Source: an uncultured Clostridium sp. (GTDB lineage: Bacteria > Bacillota > Clostridia > Clostridiales > Clostridiaceae). From it: a DNA stretch of 61,372 nt. The stretch is taken from positions 1 to 61,372 of the forward strand of contig UQBY01000021.1 in the NCBI GenBank assembly GCA_900539375.1. Direction: 5' to 3'. Below the pieces are notes generated by a model, which saw only the letters and a program-made list of their open reading frames with translations, did no database searches and was not told the origin of the DNA. A program made the translations under genes and the position numbers. Each line of letters starts with the position of its first letter. Positions within the stretch are counted from its first letter, which is position 1. Below, piece after piece: positions 25,982 to 34,634 of the stretch.

Positions 25982-27178
25982 ATGAAAAAGTTTAAGTACA
26001 AAGCAATGAAAAATGATGGTACGAAAACTACAGGGGAATATGAAGCAAATTCAAGAGATGACGTAATGGAAATGATAACCTCAAATGGTTATTACCCATT
26101 AAAGGTTGAAGAAGTAATAGAAAGTACTACAATAAATATTCATAAAAAGATAAAAGTAAAAGAAATATCAATATTTTGTAGGCAAATGTATACAATGCTT
26201 GATGCAGGTGTACCACTAATAAATGCTTTAAATTTAATGAGCACTCAAGTTACTAATAAACATTTAGTTGAAATAGTAAAAGAACTAGAAGAAGATGTTA
26301 GAAAAGGTGAAATGCTTTCAAATTCAATGAGAAAGTTTCCAGAAGCCTTTCCAACACTTTTAACTAGTATGGTAGAATCAGGAGAAGCCAGTGGTAATCT
26401 TGATGAAATGTTTTTAAGAATGTCAACTCATTTTGAAAAGGAAAATAAAATTAACAATAAAGTAAAGGCAGCAATGATATATCCAATAATTTTAGCAATT
26501 GTTGGGGTTGTAGCATTAATAGTAGTTATGACTTTTGTAATGCCAACTTTTGTATCCTTATTTGAAAGTTCTGATGCGAAATTACCAGCTGCAACAAGGT
26601 TTTTAATTGGATTAAGCAGTTTTATGGGAAATCATTTTATAATGGTAATTGGTATTTTAATTGCTATAGTAGTTGGAGTAGTTTTATATAGCAAAACAGA
26701 AAGTGGAATATACTTTTTTGCAAAACTTAAAATTTCCTTTCCTTTAATAAAGGATTTAAATAGAAAAATGATAGTTTCTAGATTTACAAGAACTTTATCA
26801 ACATTATTAGCTTCAGGAGTATCTTTAGTGGAATCCTTGCCAATAGTATCTGCAGTATTAAATAATGTAATAGCAGAGGATGAAGTATTAAAAATTAGAG
26901 AAAGGGTTGTTAAAGGAGAAGGGTTAAGTACTCCAATAGAAGATTGTGAGTTATTTCCACCAATGCTTTCTTCAATGGTAAGAATTGGTGAAGAATCTGG
27001 AGCCTTAGATGATATGCTTAATAAAACAGCAGACTTTTATGATGAAGAAGTTGAACAAGCTATACAGACTTTAACTTCAATGCTTGAACCAATTATGATA
27101 ATAATTATGGGATTAGTTATAGGATTTATGGTAATAGCCTTAATGTTACCACTTTATGGTTCATATGATTTAGTTTAA
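25982..27178 (+). CDS. pilC: Type IV pilus inner-membrane platform protein
   Basis: 398 residues. Seen: two copies of the T2SSF domain, each with the GxxL..AL pattern (FCRQMYTMLDAGVPLINAL and FTRTLSTLLASGVSLVESLP) and the following ESGxLxxML blocks, with three membrane segments. It sits in the membrane above PilB and transmits ATPase motion to pilin extraction. Starts 14 bases after pilB; AAAGGTGGGG is the ribosome site. Confidence 0.96.
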   Translation: MKKFKYKAMKNDGTKTTGEYEANSRDDVMEMITSNGYYPLKVEEVIESTTINIHKKIKVKEISIFCRQMYTMLDAGVPLINALNLMSTQVTNKHLVEIVKELEEDVRKGEMLSNSMRKFPEAFPTLLTSMVESGEASGNLDEMFLRMSTHFEKENKINNKVKAAMIYPIILAIVGVVALIVVMTFVMPTFVSLFESSDAKLPAATRFLIGLSSFMGNHFIMVIGILIAIVVGVVLYSKTESGIYFFAKLKISFPLIKDLNRKMIVSRFTRTLSTLLASGVSLVESLPIVSAVLNNVIAEDEVLKIRERVVKGEGLSTPIEDCELFPPMLSSMVRIGEESGALDDMLNKTADFYDEEVEQAIQTLTSMLEPIMIIIMGLVIGFMVIALMLPLYGSYDLV

Positions 27179-27235
27179 TAAGATTTAAATTTAAAATTTA
27201 AATAAATAATAAAAATATTTAGGAGGGGTTTTTAA

Positions 27236-27664
27236 ATGCTTAAAAACTTAAGAAACAAATTAAATGAAAAGAAAAACAAAAAAGGATTTACTCTTATTGA
27301 GTTAATCATAGTTATTGCAATTATTGCAATACTAGCTGCTTTATTACTACCAAAACTAGGACAAGTTAAGGAAAACTCAAATAAAACTTCAGATATTGCA
27401 AATGGTAAAAAAATTGCAGAAGCAGCTTTAGCACTTTATGCAGAAGATAAAGTAGGAGATTTTACATCTCAAGAAGTTTCTACTTCTGGTGGTACTGAAG
27501 GGAAAGCAATTCAAAAATATCTTCAAACTACTCCAGAAGCAAAGACAAAAAGTTTAAACAAAGCTAAATTCAAAGCAGAAATTTCTAATGGGGTTGTAAA
27601 AGTAACAGTTGGTGGTAAGGAAGTTTATCCAAATCCAGATACAAATACATTTAAACAAAATTAG
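27236..27664 (+). CDS. pilA: Major type IV pilin (type IVa-like)
   Basis: 142 residues. Seen: a 17-residue basic leader ending KKNKKG, cut before Phe18; mature N-terminus FTLIELIIVIAIIAILAALL with Glu at position 5; then a small C-terminal head of about 95 residues rich in Lys, Thr and Ala. There are no cysteines, so the head lacks the usual disulphide loop. It is the most likely major subunit: it has the strongest ribosome site in the operon (AGGAGGGG) and a 3' hairpin that could stabilise its message. Confidence 0.95.
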   Translation: MLKNLRNKLNEKKNKKGFTLIELIIVIAIIAILAALLLPKLGQVKENSNKTSDIANGKKIAEAALALYAEDKVGDFTSQEVSTSGGTEGKAIQKYLQTTPEAKTKSLNKAKFKAEISNGVVKVTVGGKEVYPNPDTNTFKQN

Positions 27665-27691
27665 TTTAAACAAAATAGCATTTATTTAAGT

Positions 27692-27722
27692 AAAGTGTAA
27701 AGTCATTATGGCTTTGCACTTT
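27692..27722 (+). other. Intercistronic hairpin after pilA, without T run
   Basis: 11-bp stem AAAGTGTAAAG / CTTTGCACTTT (one T-G pair), 9-base loop, followed by ATCTCTAA. With no T tract it is a poor terminator; it may partly terminate or protect the pilA message. Confidence 0.6.
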
Positions 27723-27784
27723 ATCTCTAATTAAGGATAATTATAGACAAAAAAACACAAATTCAGACAAAGAGGGTGACGGAA

Positions 27785-29512
27785 ATGCCAGGAAAGGTTG
27801 ATATTACCAAGTTAAAGAAAAAAGGAAGCTCAGGTGTATCAAGTTTAAAGGATAAGGTAGCTAGTGGAAAAGCTACTTATTTAGGAAAAGGTAAAAATGA
27901 AAAGCCAAGAAATGTTGTAGCATTTGAAATTGGGTCAAAACATATAAAGATAGTAGAAGGAAAATATTCAAAGGATAAACTTTCTATATATAAAATGGGT
28001 CAAGTTGAAACTCCAATGGCTTCAATAGAAGATGGTGCTATAATTGATGAAAGAGCATTAGTTAATACATTACAAGTAGCTATAAATCAACTTGGAATAA
28101 AATCAAAGGATGCTGTAGTTACTAGTAATTCAAGTTCAATAATAGATAGAGAAATAATAATACCAGCTGTTGATGAATCTGAAATGGAATCAGTAATAAA
28201 ATATGAAATACAACAATATCTACCTATTAATTTAGATGAATATATAGTTGAATATGTAGTTATAGATAAACTTGTAGATAGTGAAGGACCAAAGCTTAAA
28301 GTAAATGTAATTTCTTATCCTAAAGATATAGTAAATGGATATTATAAATTAATAAAATCTTTAGGCTTAAATCCATATGTTTTAGATGTTACTTATAATT
28401 CTTTAAAGAAAATAGTTAACCATACAGGAATGATAAAAAATGGTGGACAAACTGGTACTGTTGCTTTTGTTGATATGGGAGCAACATCTATTAATGTAAC
28501 AATATTTAAAAGAGGTCAACTAGATTTTACAAGAATAATAAAATCAGGTGGAGAAACAATAGATCAAGCTTTAAGTAGTAGATTAGATATGTCAATAAAA
28601 TCAACAGAATCTATGAAGATGGATAAGGGTAATTTATTAGATATTCAAGATGATGATGAAGTAAATGTAATAATTAAAGAAACTGTTGATGAAATGATAG
28701 GTGAATTAGAACAAATTCTACAATTCGCAAGCAACAAAAATGGAGAAAATGTAGATGAAGTTGTTATATATGGTGGAGCTTCTAAACTTAGAGGTCTAGA
28801 TGTATATATGCAAAGAAAACTACTTAAGAGCATAAAGAGAGTATTTACATTAGAACGTATAGATATGTCTACATCAGCCATGCCAAAAGAACCAATAGGT
28901 GAATATTTAAATGCTATAGGTGCTGTAATAAGACAAAGTCAAGATGTAAACTTTTTATCTATGTATCAAGGTAAAAATGGGGAAGCTGTTGCTAAGGGTG
29001 GAAAGATAAAAGAAAACAATACTCCTGTTTATATAGTTGTAGGATTAATAGCTGCAGCAATTGTTGGAACTTTCCTTTATCATCAAATAGATATAAAAAT
29101 TCAAGAAAGCAAAATAACAAGTATAGAAGAAAAAATGGCAGCTCCAGAATTCCAAAAGCAACTTGCAATAGCACAAGATTTATCTAATAAAATTTCAAGT
29201 GTAACACAATATAATACTCAAGTTGAACAAATAACTAAGGTTGTTAATAGTAGAAAAGTTGTAACACCAGAAGTTTTAGATGATGTAAAAGATGCAGTTC
29301 CTGGTGGAGTTTTATATACATCTTATAAAATTTCAAATACAGAAATAACAATAACTGGGGCATCACCAAGCACTGAAGTAGTTGCTGAAATGGAACATAA
29401 TTTTAGAGAATTAGATAGAGTTCAAGACGTACATGTTGGAACAATAGAAGGAGACGGAACTGTAACCTTTGACATAACTATTAAGATAAAACAAATAGAG
29501 GAGGCTGAATAA
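27785..29512 (+). CDS. pilM: PilM-PilN fusion, type IV pilus alignment subcomplex
   Basis: 575 residues from ATG 27785, which has GAGGGTG upstream; the GTG at 27776 overlaps that site. Seen: an actin-like PilM domain (about 40-390) with NVVAFEIGSKHIKIVEG, VAFVDMGATSINVTIF and VVIYGGASKLRGLD, then a single membrane segment near residues 414-434. A PilN-type coiled coil and ferredoxin-like domain follow to the end. In most bacteria PilM and PilN are separate proteins, and PilM binds the PilN tail. Fusion enforces 1:1 stoichiometry; clostridial pilMN genes of this kind are known. Confidence 0.93.
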   Translation: MPGKVDITKLKKKGSSGVSSLKDKVASGKATYLGKGKNEKPRNVVAFEIGSKHIKIVEGKYSKDKLSIYKMGQVETPMASIEDGAIIDERALVNTLQVAINQLGIKSKDAVVTSNSSSIIDREIIIPAVDESEMESVIKYEIQQYLPINLDEYIVEYVVIDKLVDSEGPKLKVNVISYPKDIVNGYYKLIKSLGLNPYVLDVTYNSLKKIVNHTGMIKNGGQTGTVAFVDMGATSINVTIFKRGQLDFTRIIKSGGETIDQALSSRLDMSIKSTESMKMDKGNLLDIQDDDEVNVIIKETVDEMIGELEQILQFASNKNGENVDEVVIYGGASKLRGLDVYMQRKLLKSIKRVFTLERIDMSTSAMPKEPIGEYLNAIGAVIRQSQDVNFLSMYQGKNGEAVAKGGKIKENNTPVYIVVGLIAAAIVGTFLYHQIDIKIQESKITSIEEKMAAPEFQKQLAIAQDLSNKISSVTQYNTQVEQITKVVNSRKVVTPEVLDDVKDAVPGGVLYTSYKISNTEITITGASPSTEVVAEMEHNFRELDRVQDVHVGTIEGDGTVTFDITIKIKQIEEAE

Positions 29513-29514
29513 TT

Positions 29515-30324
29515 ATGAAGATGAGTAGCAGAGAAAGAAATTTATTATGCATAGTAGTAAGCGTCGCTCTAGGAGTATTATATTATAATTTTGTATTTAC
29601 AAAAAATTCAGCAAAGTTAGAAGAAAAGAAAACTGAAAGAAAGCAAGTAGAACAAAAATATGAGGATGCTAAAGCTGAAATAGCAGATATAGATAATAGA
29701 AGAACAAGGCTTTCAGAATTAAAGGCTAAAGGAGAAGAATTGGCAAAAGATTATTATCCAGAAATCATTCAAGAAAATCTTATAAAAGAAATAAAAACTC
29801 TTATGGATAAAAATGGACTAAAGGGAGATTATTCCTGGGCTGAAAGAAATGCTGATCAATTAGCAGATCTTACTCCTGTAATTTTAGATTTGCCAAAAAG
29901 TAGTGTTCAAGCTTTAGCAGATACAGTAAAGTCACAAATAGGAGAAGAATCTTCTAAAGAAGATAATGATAAATCACAAGAAACAGCTTCAAATGATACA
30001 GCAGTAAATAAAGAAACAGAAACAAGTACTGCAACAGCAGAAACAAGCACTGCAAATACTACTACACAAAGTACAGTTAATTCTAATGGGGAACAAAATG
30101 GACCAACACCAGTAAAAATGGTACTTACTATAAAACTTAGAGGAAACTATGATTCATTAAGAAATTTTGTACAAGATATAAAAGACTATGGAAGAGTTGT
30201 AGCAGCTAGTGCATTATCTACAGATTGGTCATCAGCTAATGATTTTCAAGGTCAAATTGATGTCGAATTTTATGCAATTCCTAAAATTAATGACAAAGAT
30301 AATGAATATTTAGACTGGAAATAA
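29515..30324 (+). CDS. pilO: Type IV pilus alignment protein PilO
   Basis: 269 residues. Seen: an N-terminal membrane segment (about residues 8-25), a Lys/Glu coiled coil (30-80), a long Ser/Thr/Glu/Asn-rich linker (about 145-195), and a C-terminal ferredoxin-like half with MVLTIKLRGNYDSLRNFVQDI. Family role: with PilN it builds the periplasm-side ring joining the motor to the envelope. Two bases after the pilMN stop, with GGAGG inside the end of that gene. The linker is longer than usual. Confidence 0.88.
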   Translation: MKMSSRERNLLCIVVSVALGVLYYNFVFTKNSAKLEEKKTERKQVEQKYEDAKAEIADIDNRRTRLSELKAKGEELAKDYYPEIIQENLIKEIKTLMDKNGLKGDYSWAERNADQLADLTPVILDLPKSSVQALADTVKSQIGEESSKEDNDKSQETASNDTAVNKETETSTATAETSTANTTTQSTVNSNGEQNGPTPVKMVLTIKLRGNYDSLRNFVQDIKDYGRVVAASALSTDWSSANDFQGQIDVEFYAIPKINDKDNEYLDWK

Positions 30325-30425
30325 TATCAATTAAGTGGTAAAATATTATAAAGAAAATAGTAATATGCCATTTTTAATCAACATTTTTGTAGAATATTGG
30401 AATTAAAAGGTGGGTGATAAATATT

Positions 30426-31439
30426 ATGGGAAAAGAGAGAATCGAAAGAAAAGGCTATACTCTTTTAGAAGTCATATTAAGTGTTGCATTAATAGCATTA
30501 TTACTAATTCCAATTTCAAATATGATAATGACAGCTATGAAGTCAAATAAAAGAGCAGACATAAGACAAGATGGAGCAGTTGTAGGGCAACAGGTGTTAG
30601 AAGAACTTAAAACATATAATAGTTTATCAAGTAGTACTCCAATTAATCTATTAGACGGGGTAACACACTTTGATGTGGTTGCTGCAAGTAGCACAGCAAC
30701 AAGAACTGTATATAGTGGTGAAATGCGAGATGGAAATCAAAGATATGAAGTAAATGTTATTGCAGAAAAAGATAATAACTTCAATAACTATATGGCAGCA
30801 ACAACAACACCATCAAGTAAACCAGATACAGATTATAGTTTTATATTAAAATTTAAGACAAACGGAACACAAAATATAGTATGTTTTAATGGAGGAGAAA
30901 TAAATATACCATATAATGCAGGGAGTAATACAAAGCTTTTATTATATTTAAGAAGAAATGAAAGCAATCCTAATAATTTAACATTAAAATTATATGATTA
31001 TACAGGTGATAATGCACAAGAAGCAACTCCTTTATATGAAGATACTAGAAATGATTATAATGCAGCTAATAATTCAACAAAAAACTTAGTTAAAATAGAA
31101 TTAGATGAAAGCTTTACAGGAAGAAATAATGGTAATGATCCGGGAACAATTCCAATAATAGTTGATAGCAATAGTACAGGATTAGTTTTAGATATAGTAA
31201 AAGAAAAAGAAACTAAAGGAAAAGTTAGTGTTACAAGTTCTTTATCAAATGGCGATAATATAAGCTTTGATGGACATTTAAAAGAAGCTTCAAAAGAAAC
31301 ATTTACAGCAAAGCAAAATATAAGAAAGCAAAATACAGAAGATATAACAGCTATAGGAGATTTGTATAATATTACTGTAGTTGTAAAAAACAATGGAAAA
31401 GAAATATTTAGAAGTCAAACAAGTAGTAATTTAAATTAA
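30426..31439 (+). CDS. Minor prepilin (PilV/GspI-GspJ-like)
   Basis: 337 residues from ATG 30426; the earlier in-frame GTG at 30414 abuts the AGGTGGG ribosome site. Seen: leader MGKERIERKG, cut before Tyr; YTLLEVILSVALIALLLIPI with Glu at position 5; then a large mostly beta head with many Asn and Thr. Minor pilins with Glu5 prime the fibre and join the tip complex. Located between pilO and the giant pilin-like gene. I cannot assign a specific GspH/I/J class by eye. Confidence 0.85.
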   Translation: MGKERIERKGYTLLEVILSVALIALLLIPISNMIMTAMKSNKRADIRQDGAVVGQQVLEELKTYNSLSSSTPINLLDGVTHFDVVAASSTATRTVYSGEMRDGNQRYEVNVIAEKDNNFNNYMAATTTPSSKPDTDYSFILKFKTNGTQNIVCFNGGEINIPYNAGSNTKLLLYLRRNESNPNNLTLKLYDYTGDNAQEATPLYEDTRNDYNAANNSTKNLVKIELDESFTGRNNGNDPGTIPIIVDSNSTGLVLDIVKEKETKGKVSVTSSLSNGDNISFDGHLKEASKETFTAKQNIRKQNTEDITAIGDLYNITVVVKNNGKEIFRSQTSSNLN

Positions 31440-31475
31440 TACATTTCAATATTTTAAAATTGGATGGTGATAAAA

Positions 31476-33890
31476 GTGAAAAGGGGATTAAAGAAAAAGG
31501 GTTCAAGTTTAGTAGCTGTTTTAGTCATTTGTTCAATTATATTAGTTGTTGCAAGTACAATGATAGGGGTTGCAACTAGTAATGTAAGAATGAGAATGAA
31601 TGAAAGTAAGAAGTTACAAAACCTATATAAAGCTGATTCCGGATTAGAAGTAGTTAATAATATAATATTAAAAGATTCAGAAGCAGCAATTGTATATGCA
31701 CAAGAAAAAATGCAAAGTAGTGGATTAGTAGGAGGAGCTATATCAAATACATCAGATGATGAAGTTTATGATTCGCTAAATACAGAATTTCAATCATTGT
31801 TTATAAAGGCATTGTTAAAATCATCTGTAAATGGAATAACAGTAGAAAGTGATAAAAACCAAACTAGAAATAATGTTGAACAAGATATTAGGCCTGTGTA
31901 TGATCAAGAAGGTGAAAATGTAATAAATAATGAAAATGGAGAACCAATAAGTGATACAACAGTAAAATCAAGATTGCTTTATGGTCTTAAAAATGGTTTT
32001 TATGTATCTTCAATAAATACAGAAAGTCTTAATACAACATTTGTAGATGCATTTTATGGAATTGATCAAGCAAATAAACCAAATTTAAAAATTTTAAGTG
32101 CTACTTATAATGATTCAACAAGAACTATTAAATTAACTATACGTTCATCATTTAGCTGTGCAGAAACTTCAACTACAAAACTTCCAAATAAGAAAGTAAT
32201 TGAAACAACTTTTAAAATAACAGCTCCAGAATATGCAGATATTATAAGTAGAAGTAATAGTACAGACGAATTAGTAATACAAGCACCTTACTCAAATGTA
32301 CTTACTGTTGATGGAAACTTAAATGTTAATAGTGATTTAACTTTAGCAGGAAATGCATGGGTAAAAGGTGATGCTGACACAGCTGCAAGTGAAAACCAAT
32401 CAATTGTATTTAGTAAATACAATGGTGGTATAAAACTTGCAAATGGTAAAGATATTATTACAAGTTCAGTAGGAGAAAATTATCCAGGAAATATTTACAC
32501 TGCAGGTACATTTACGTTAGTTAATGGTTCAGAAGCAACATTATCAGGAAATTTATATTCAGCTAATACTTATATTGGACCATCAAGCACTAATGATTCA
32601 AGTTCAAGAGGCAATACAATAACTGTAGGGGACATGATAACTTATAATGATTTAGGAATAAATTCATTAGCTTCTACAGTAAACATGAATAATTATTATG
32701 GTATTAATGGTACAACAACTAATTCAACAAATTCAGGAAAAAATAATGCTTCTAAGAGATCAAGTTGTATAATTATAAACAATTATAATACAGATAGTGC
32801 ATTAAATATAACAAATGATGCTTATATAGCAGGTGTTGCTTATATTAATACTGGTGATGAAAATAGTGATACTGGAGAATATGAAACTGGTGAATCTATA
32901 GCAGTAAGAGGAAATTATAGAGCATATCAAGAAGCATTAACAATGATTGGAGATAATACAATAACACCAGGATTTAGATATTATAATCCAGCTAAGTTAC
33001 TTGAAACAATAACAGAAAATAACGAAATAAGAAATGCAACAGTACAAGATAAGAGAAATTATTTTAATGAATATTATAGAAATAATGTTTTTAAAGATGG
33101 TAATGTAACAATTGGTGGACATGTTTATTCAACTGGTGCTATTGTTACTACTGATAGTAAAGAAGCTGAAGAATTAGATGCTCAAGATTTAAATGTAAGA
33201 AATGCAAGAAGAGCTTATGCTTTAAATGTATTAAGCATGAATAGTAATTTAAATGAATCTCAATTAGATACTTTATATAATAATGGAACTGTTACTAAAA
33301 CTGTTAAAGGATCAGATACAACTACAGCAGTTGTAAATTTTGGAGCTATGAATCCAGGAGTAGAAGTGCATCAAAGTTTACCAAATGCTAACTTGGTTAA
33401 TGCACTTAATAATTGTGCTTATGTTTTAGGAAATGATGAAAATTCAACAATAGTTATAAGTCCAGGAAGAATTTCAGTAGAAGGACATACAGAACCAGTA
33501 AATCCATCAACACAATGTACACAATGTTTTAATTTTGCTGCACAAGAAGATGGTACAAGTATAGTAAATGCAGTAATTATAACAAATGGCGATGTAAAAA
33601 TAGAAGATGGTGTTAACTTTAGGGGTTGTATTATAGCAGGTGGAAATGTTGAAGTTCAACAAGGTAATAGTGGAGTTAATTTAAGTTACAATGCATCAGT
33701 AGTTGGTCAAATAATAACAGTAAATCATCTTAACACTTATTTTAATGTACCAATGAATGAGGTTGAAAGATTAACTGTAAATGATGGTGATATAATAAGC
33801 ATAGATCCTACAGAAACTAATTCATACAATGTTGATGGTGTAGTAAATACAGGATTTTGGAAATTAATAGAAAATAAAGACGATAGATAA
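31476..33890 (+). CDS. Giant PilX/GspK-like minor pilin, probable tip subunit
   Basis: 804 residues from GTG 31476, which has GGATGGTGA 8 bases upstream; the ATG at 31464 lies inside that site. Seen: leader ending GLKKKG, mature start SSLVAVLVICSIILVVAS with Ala rather than Glu at position 5, then NVRMRMNESKKLQNLYKADSG, a PilX_N-like block. The rest is long and Asn/Thr/Gly-rich, with repeated beta patterns such as GNLNVNSDLTLAGNAWVKGD and NGDVKIEDGVNFRGCIIAGG, suggesting a beta-helix. Pseudopilins without Glu5 (GspK) cap the fibre tip, so tip placement is a reasonable inference. Confidence 0.82.
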   Translation: MKRGLKKKGSSLVAVLVICSIILVVASTMIGVATSNVRMRMNESKKLQNLYKADSGLEVVNNIILKDSEAAIVYAQEKMQSSGLVGGAISNTSDDEVYDSLNTEFQSLFIKALLKSSVNGITVESDKNQTRNNVEQDIRPVYDQEGENVINNENGEPISDTTVKSRLLYGLKNGFYVSSINTESLNTTFVDAFYGIDQANKPNLKILSATYNDSTRTIKLTIRSSFSCAETSTTKLPNKKVIETTFKITAPEYADIISRSNSTDELVIQAPYSNVLTVDGNLNVNSDLTLAGNAWVKGDADTAASENQSIVFSKYNGGIKLANGKDIITSSVGENYPGNIYTAGTFTLVNGSEATLSGNLYSANTYIGPSSTNDSSSRGNTITVGDMITYNDLGINSLASTVNMNNYYGINGTTTNSTNSGKNNASKRSSCIIINNYNTDSALNITNDAYIAGVAYINTGDENSDTGEYETGESIAVRGNYRAYQEALTMIGDNTITPGFRYYNPAKLLETITENNEIRNATVQDKRNYFNEYYRNNVFKDGNVTIGGHVYSTGAIVTTDSKEAEELDAQDLNVRNARRAYALNVLSMNSNLNESQLDTLYNNGTVTKTVKGSDTTTAVVNFGAMNPGVEVHQSLPNANLVNALNNCAYVLGNDENSTIVISPGRISVEGHTEPVNPSTQCTQCFNFAAQEDGTSIVNAVIITNGDVKIEDGVNFRGCIIAGGNVEVQQGNSGVNLSYNASVVGQIITVNHLNTYFNVPMNEVERLTVNDGDIISIDPTETNSYNVDGVVNTGFWKLIENKDDR

Positions 33891-33911
33891 TAATAAACAA
33901 GGATGATTGTT

Positions 33912-34541
33912 ATGAACAAAAATGACAGTTTCTTAAAACAAAAGAAAAAGGCATTTACATTAGTTGAAGTTGTTATAGTTCTTGCTATAACAGTTATAGT
34001 ACTAGCCATAATGTATGAATTTTTAACTGAAAGCAAAAAAGCAGCAGTTAGTAATGAAGTAAATTCAATATTACAGGATGAAGCAGATAGTATTCAAACA
34101 GAATTAGTTAAACTGGGAACTCAATCTAAGGGTATTACTGTAATTGATGCAAGTAATGCACCAGATTTAACTTATTCATCATTAACAACTGATGGAACAG
34201 ATAATAATGTTAAAGTTGTAGCAGATGGAATGCATTTTAAATATTATGATGGAAGTGAGTGGCAGTTACTTTTAAATGATTCAGATGGTGATGGAATAGG
34301 AACATTAAGGCTAAATTATCCTAATGGTACTAATAAAGAGATAGCAAAACATGTTACTAAAATTAAAGTTAGACCAATAGATTTAAATACAGTTCCTGAT
34401 AGTTCAACAGCAAGATTTTCAGATAGTACAGGAGTACAGTTTATTATTGAATTAAAGATGAAAAAGGGATATACAAATATAACTTGTCCTGTAACTGTAA
34501 ATGTAAAGTTTAGAAATAAAGATGCTACAGACACACCATAG
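33912..34541 (+). CDS. Minor prepilin (PilW/GspH-like) with Ala at the cleavage site
   Basis: 209 residues from ATG 33912 (AAGGA upstream; the ATG at 33903 overlaps it). Seen: leader KQKKKA cut before Phe, then FTLVEVVIVLAITVIVLAIM with Glu5. The residue before the cut is Ala (GCA) instead of the near-invariant Gly found in the other pilins here. The head contains DSDGDGIGTLRLNYPNG, a possible calcium-binding loop. It completes a run of three minor pilins. Confidence 0.85.
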   Translation: MNKNDSFLKQKKKAFTLVEVVIVLAITVIVLAIMYEFLTESKKAAVSNEVNSILQDEADSIQTELVKLGTQSKGITVIDASNAPDLTYSSLTTDGTDNNVKVVADGMHFKYYDGSEWQLLLNDSDGDGIGTLRLNYPNGTNKEIAKHVTKIKVRPIDLNTVPDSSTARFSDSTGVQFIIELKMKKGYTNITCPVTVNVKFRNKDATDTP

Positions 34542-34549
34542 CAAAAAAA

Positions 34550-34579
34550 GCACATCTTATAAAAATTTATAAGATGTGC
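34550..34579 (+). other. Intercistronic hairpin before the DUF5057-like gene
   Basis: Perfect 14-bp stem (34550-34563 with 34566-34579) closing on a tiny loop, followed by ATTCCC and no T run. Same kind of structure as after pilA; possible processing or partial-termination site. Confidence 0.6.
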
Positions 34580-34634
34580 ATTCCCAATTAAGTAATTTTT
34601 TAAGAGGTTTATACTAAAAAGGGGGATGAAAAAA

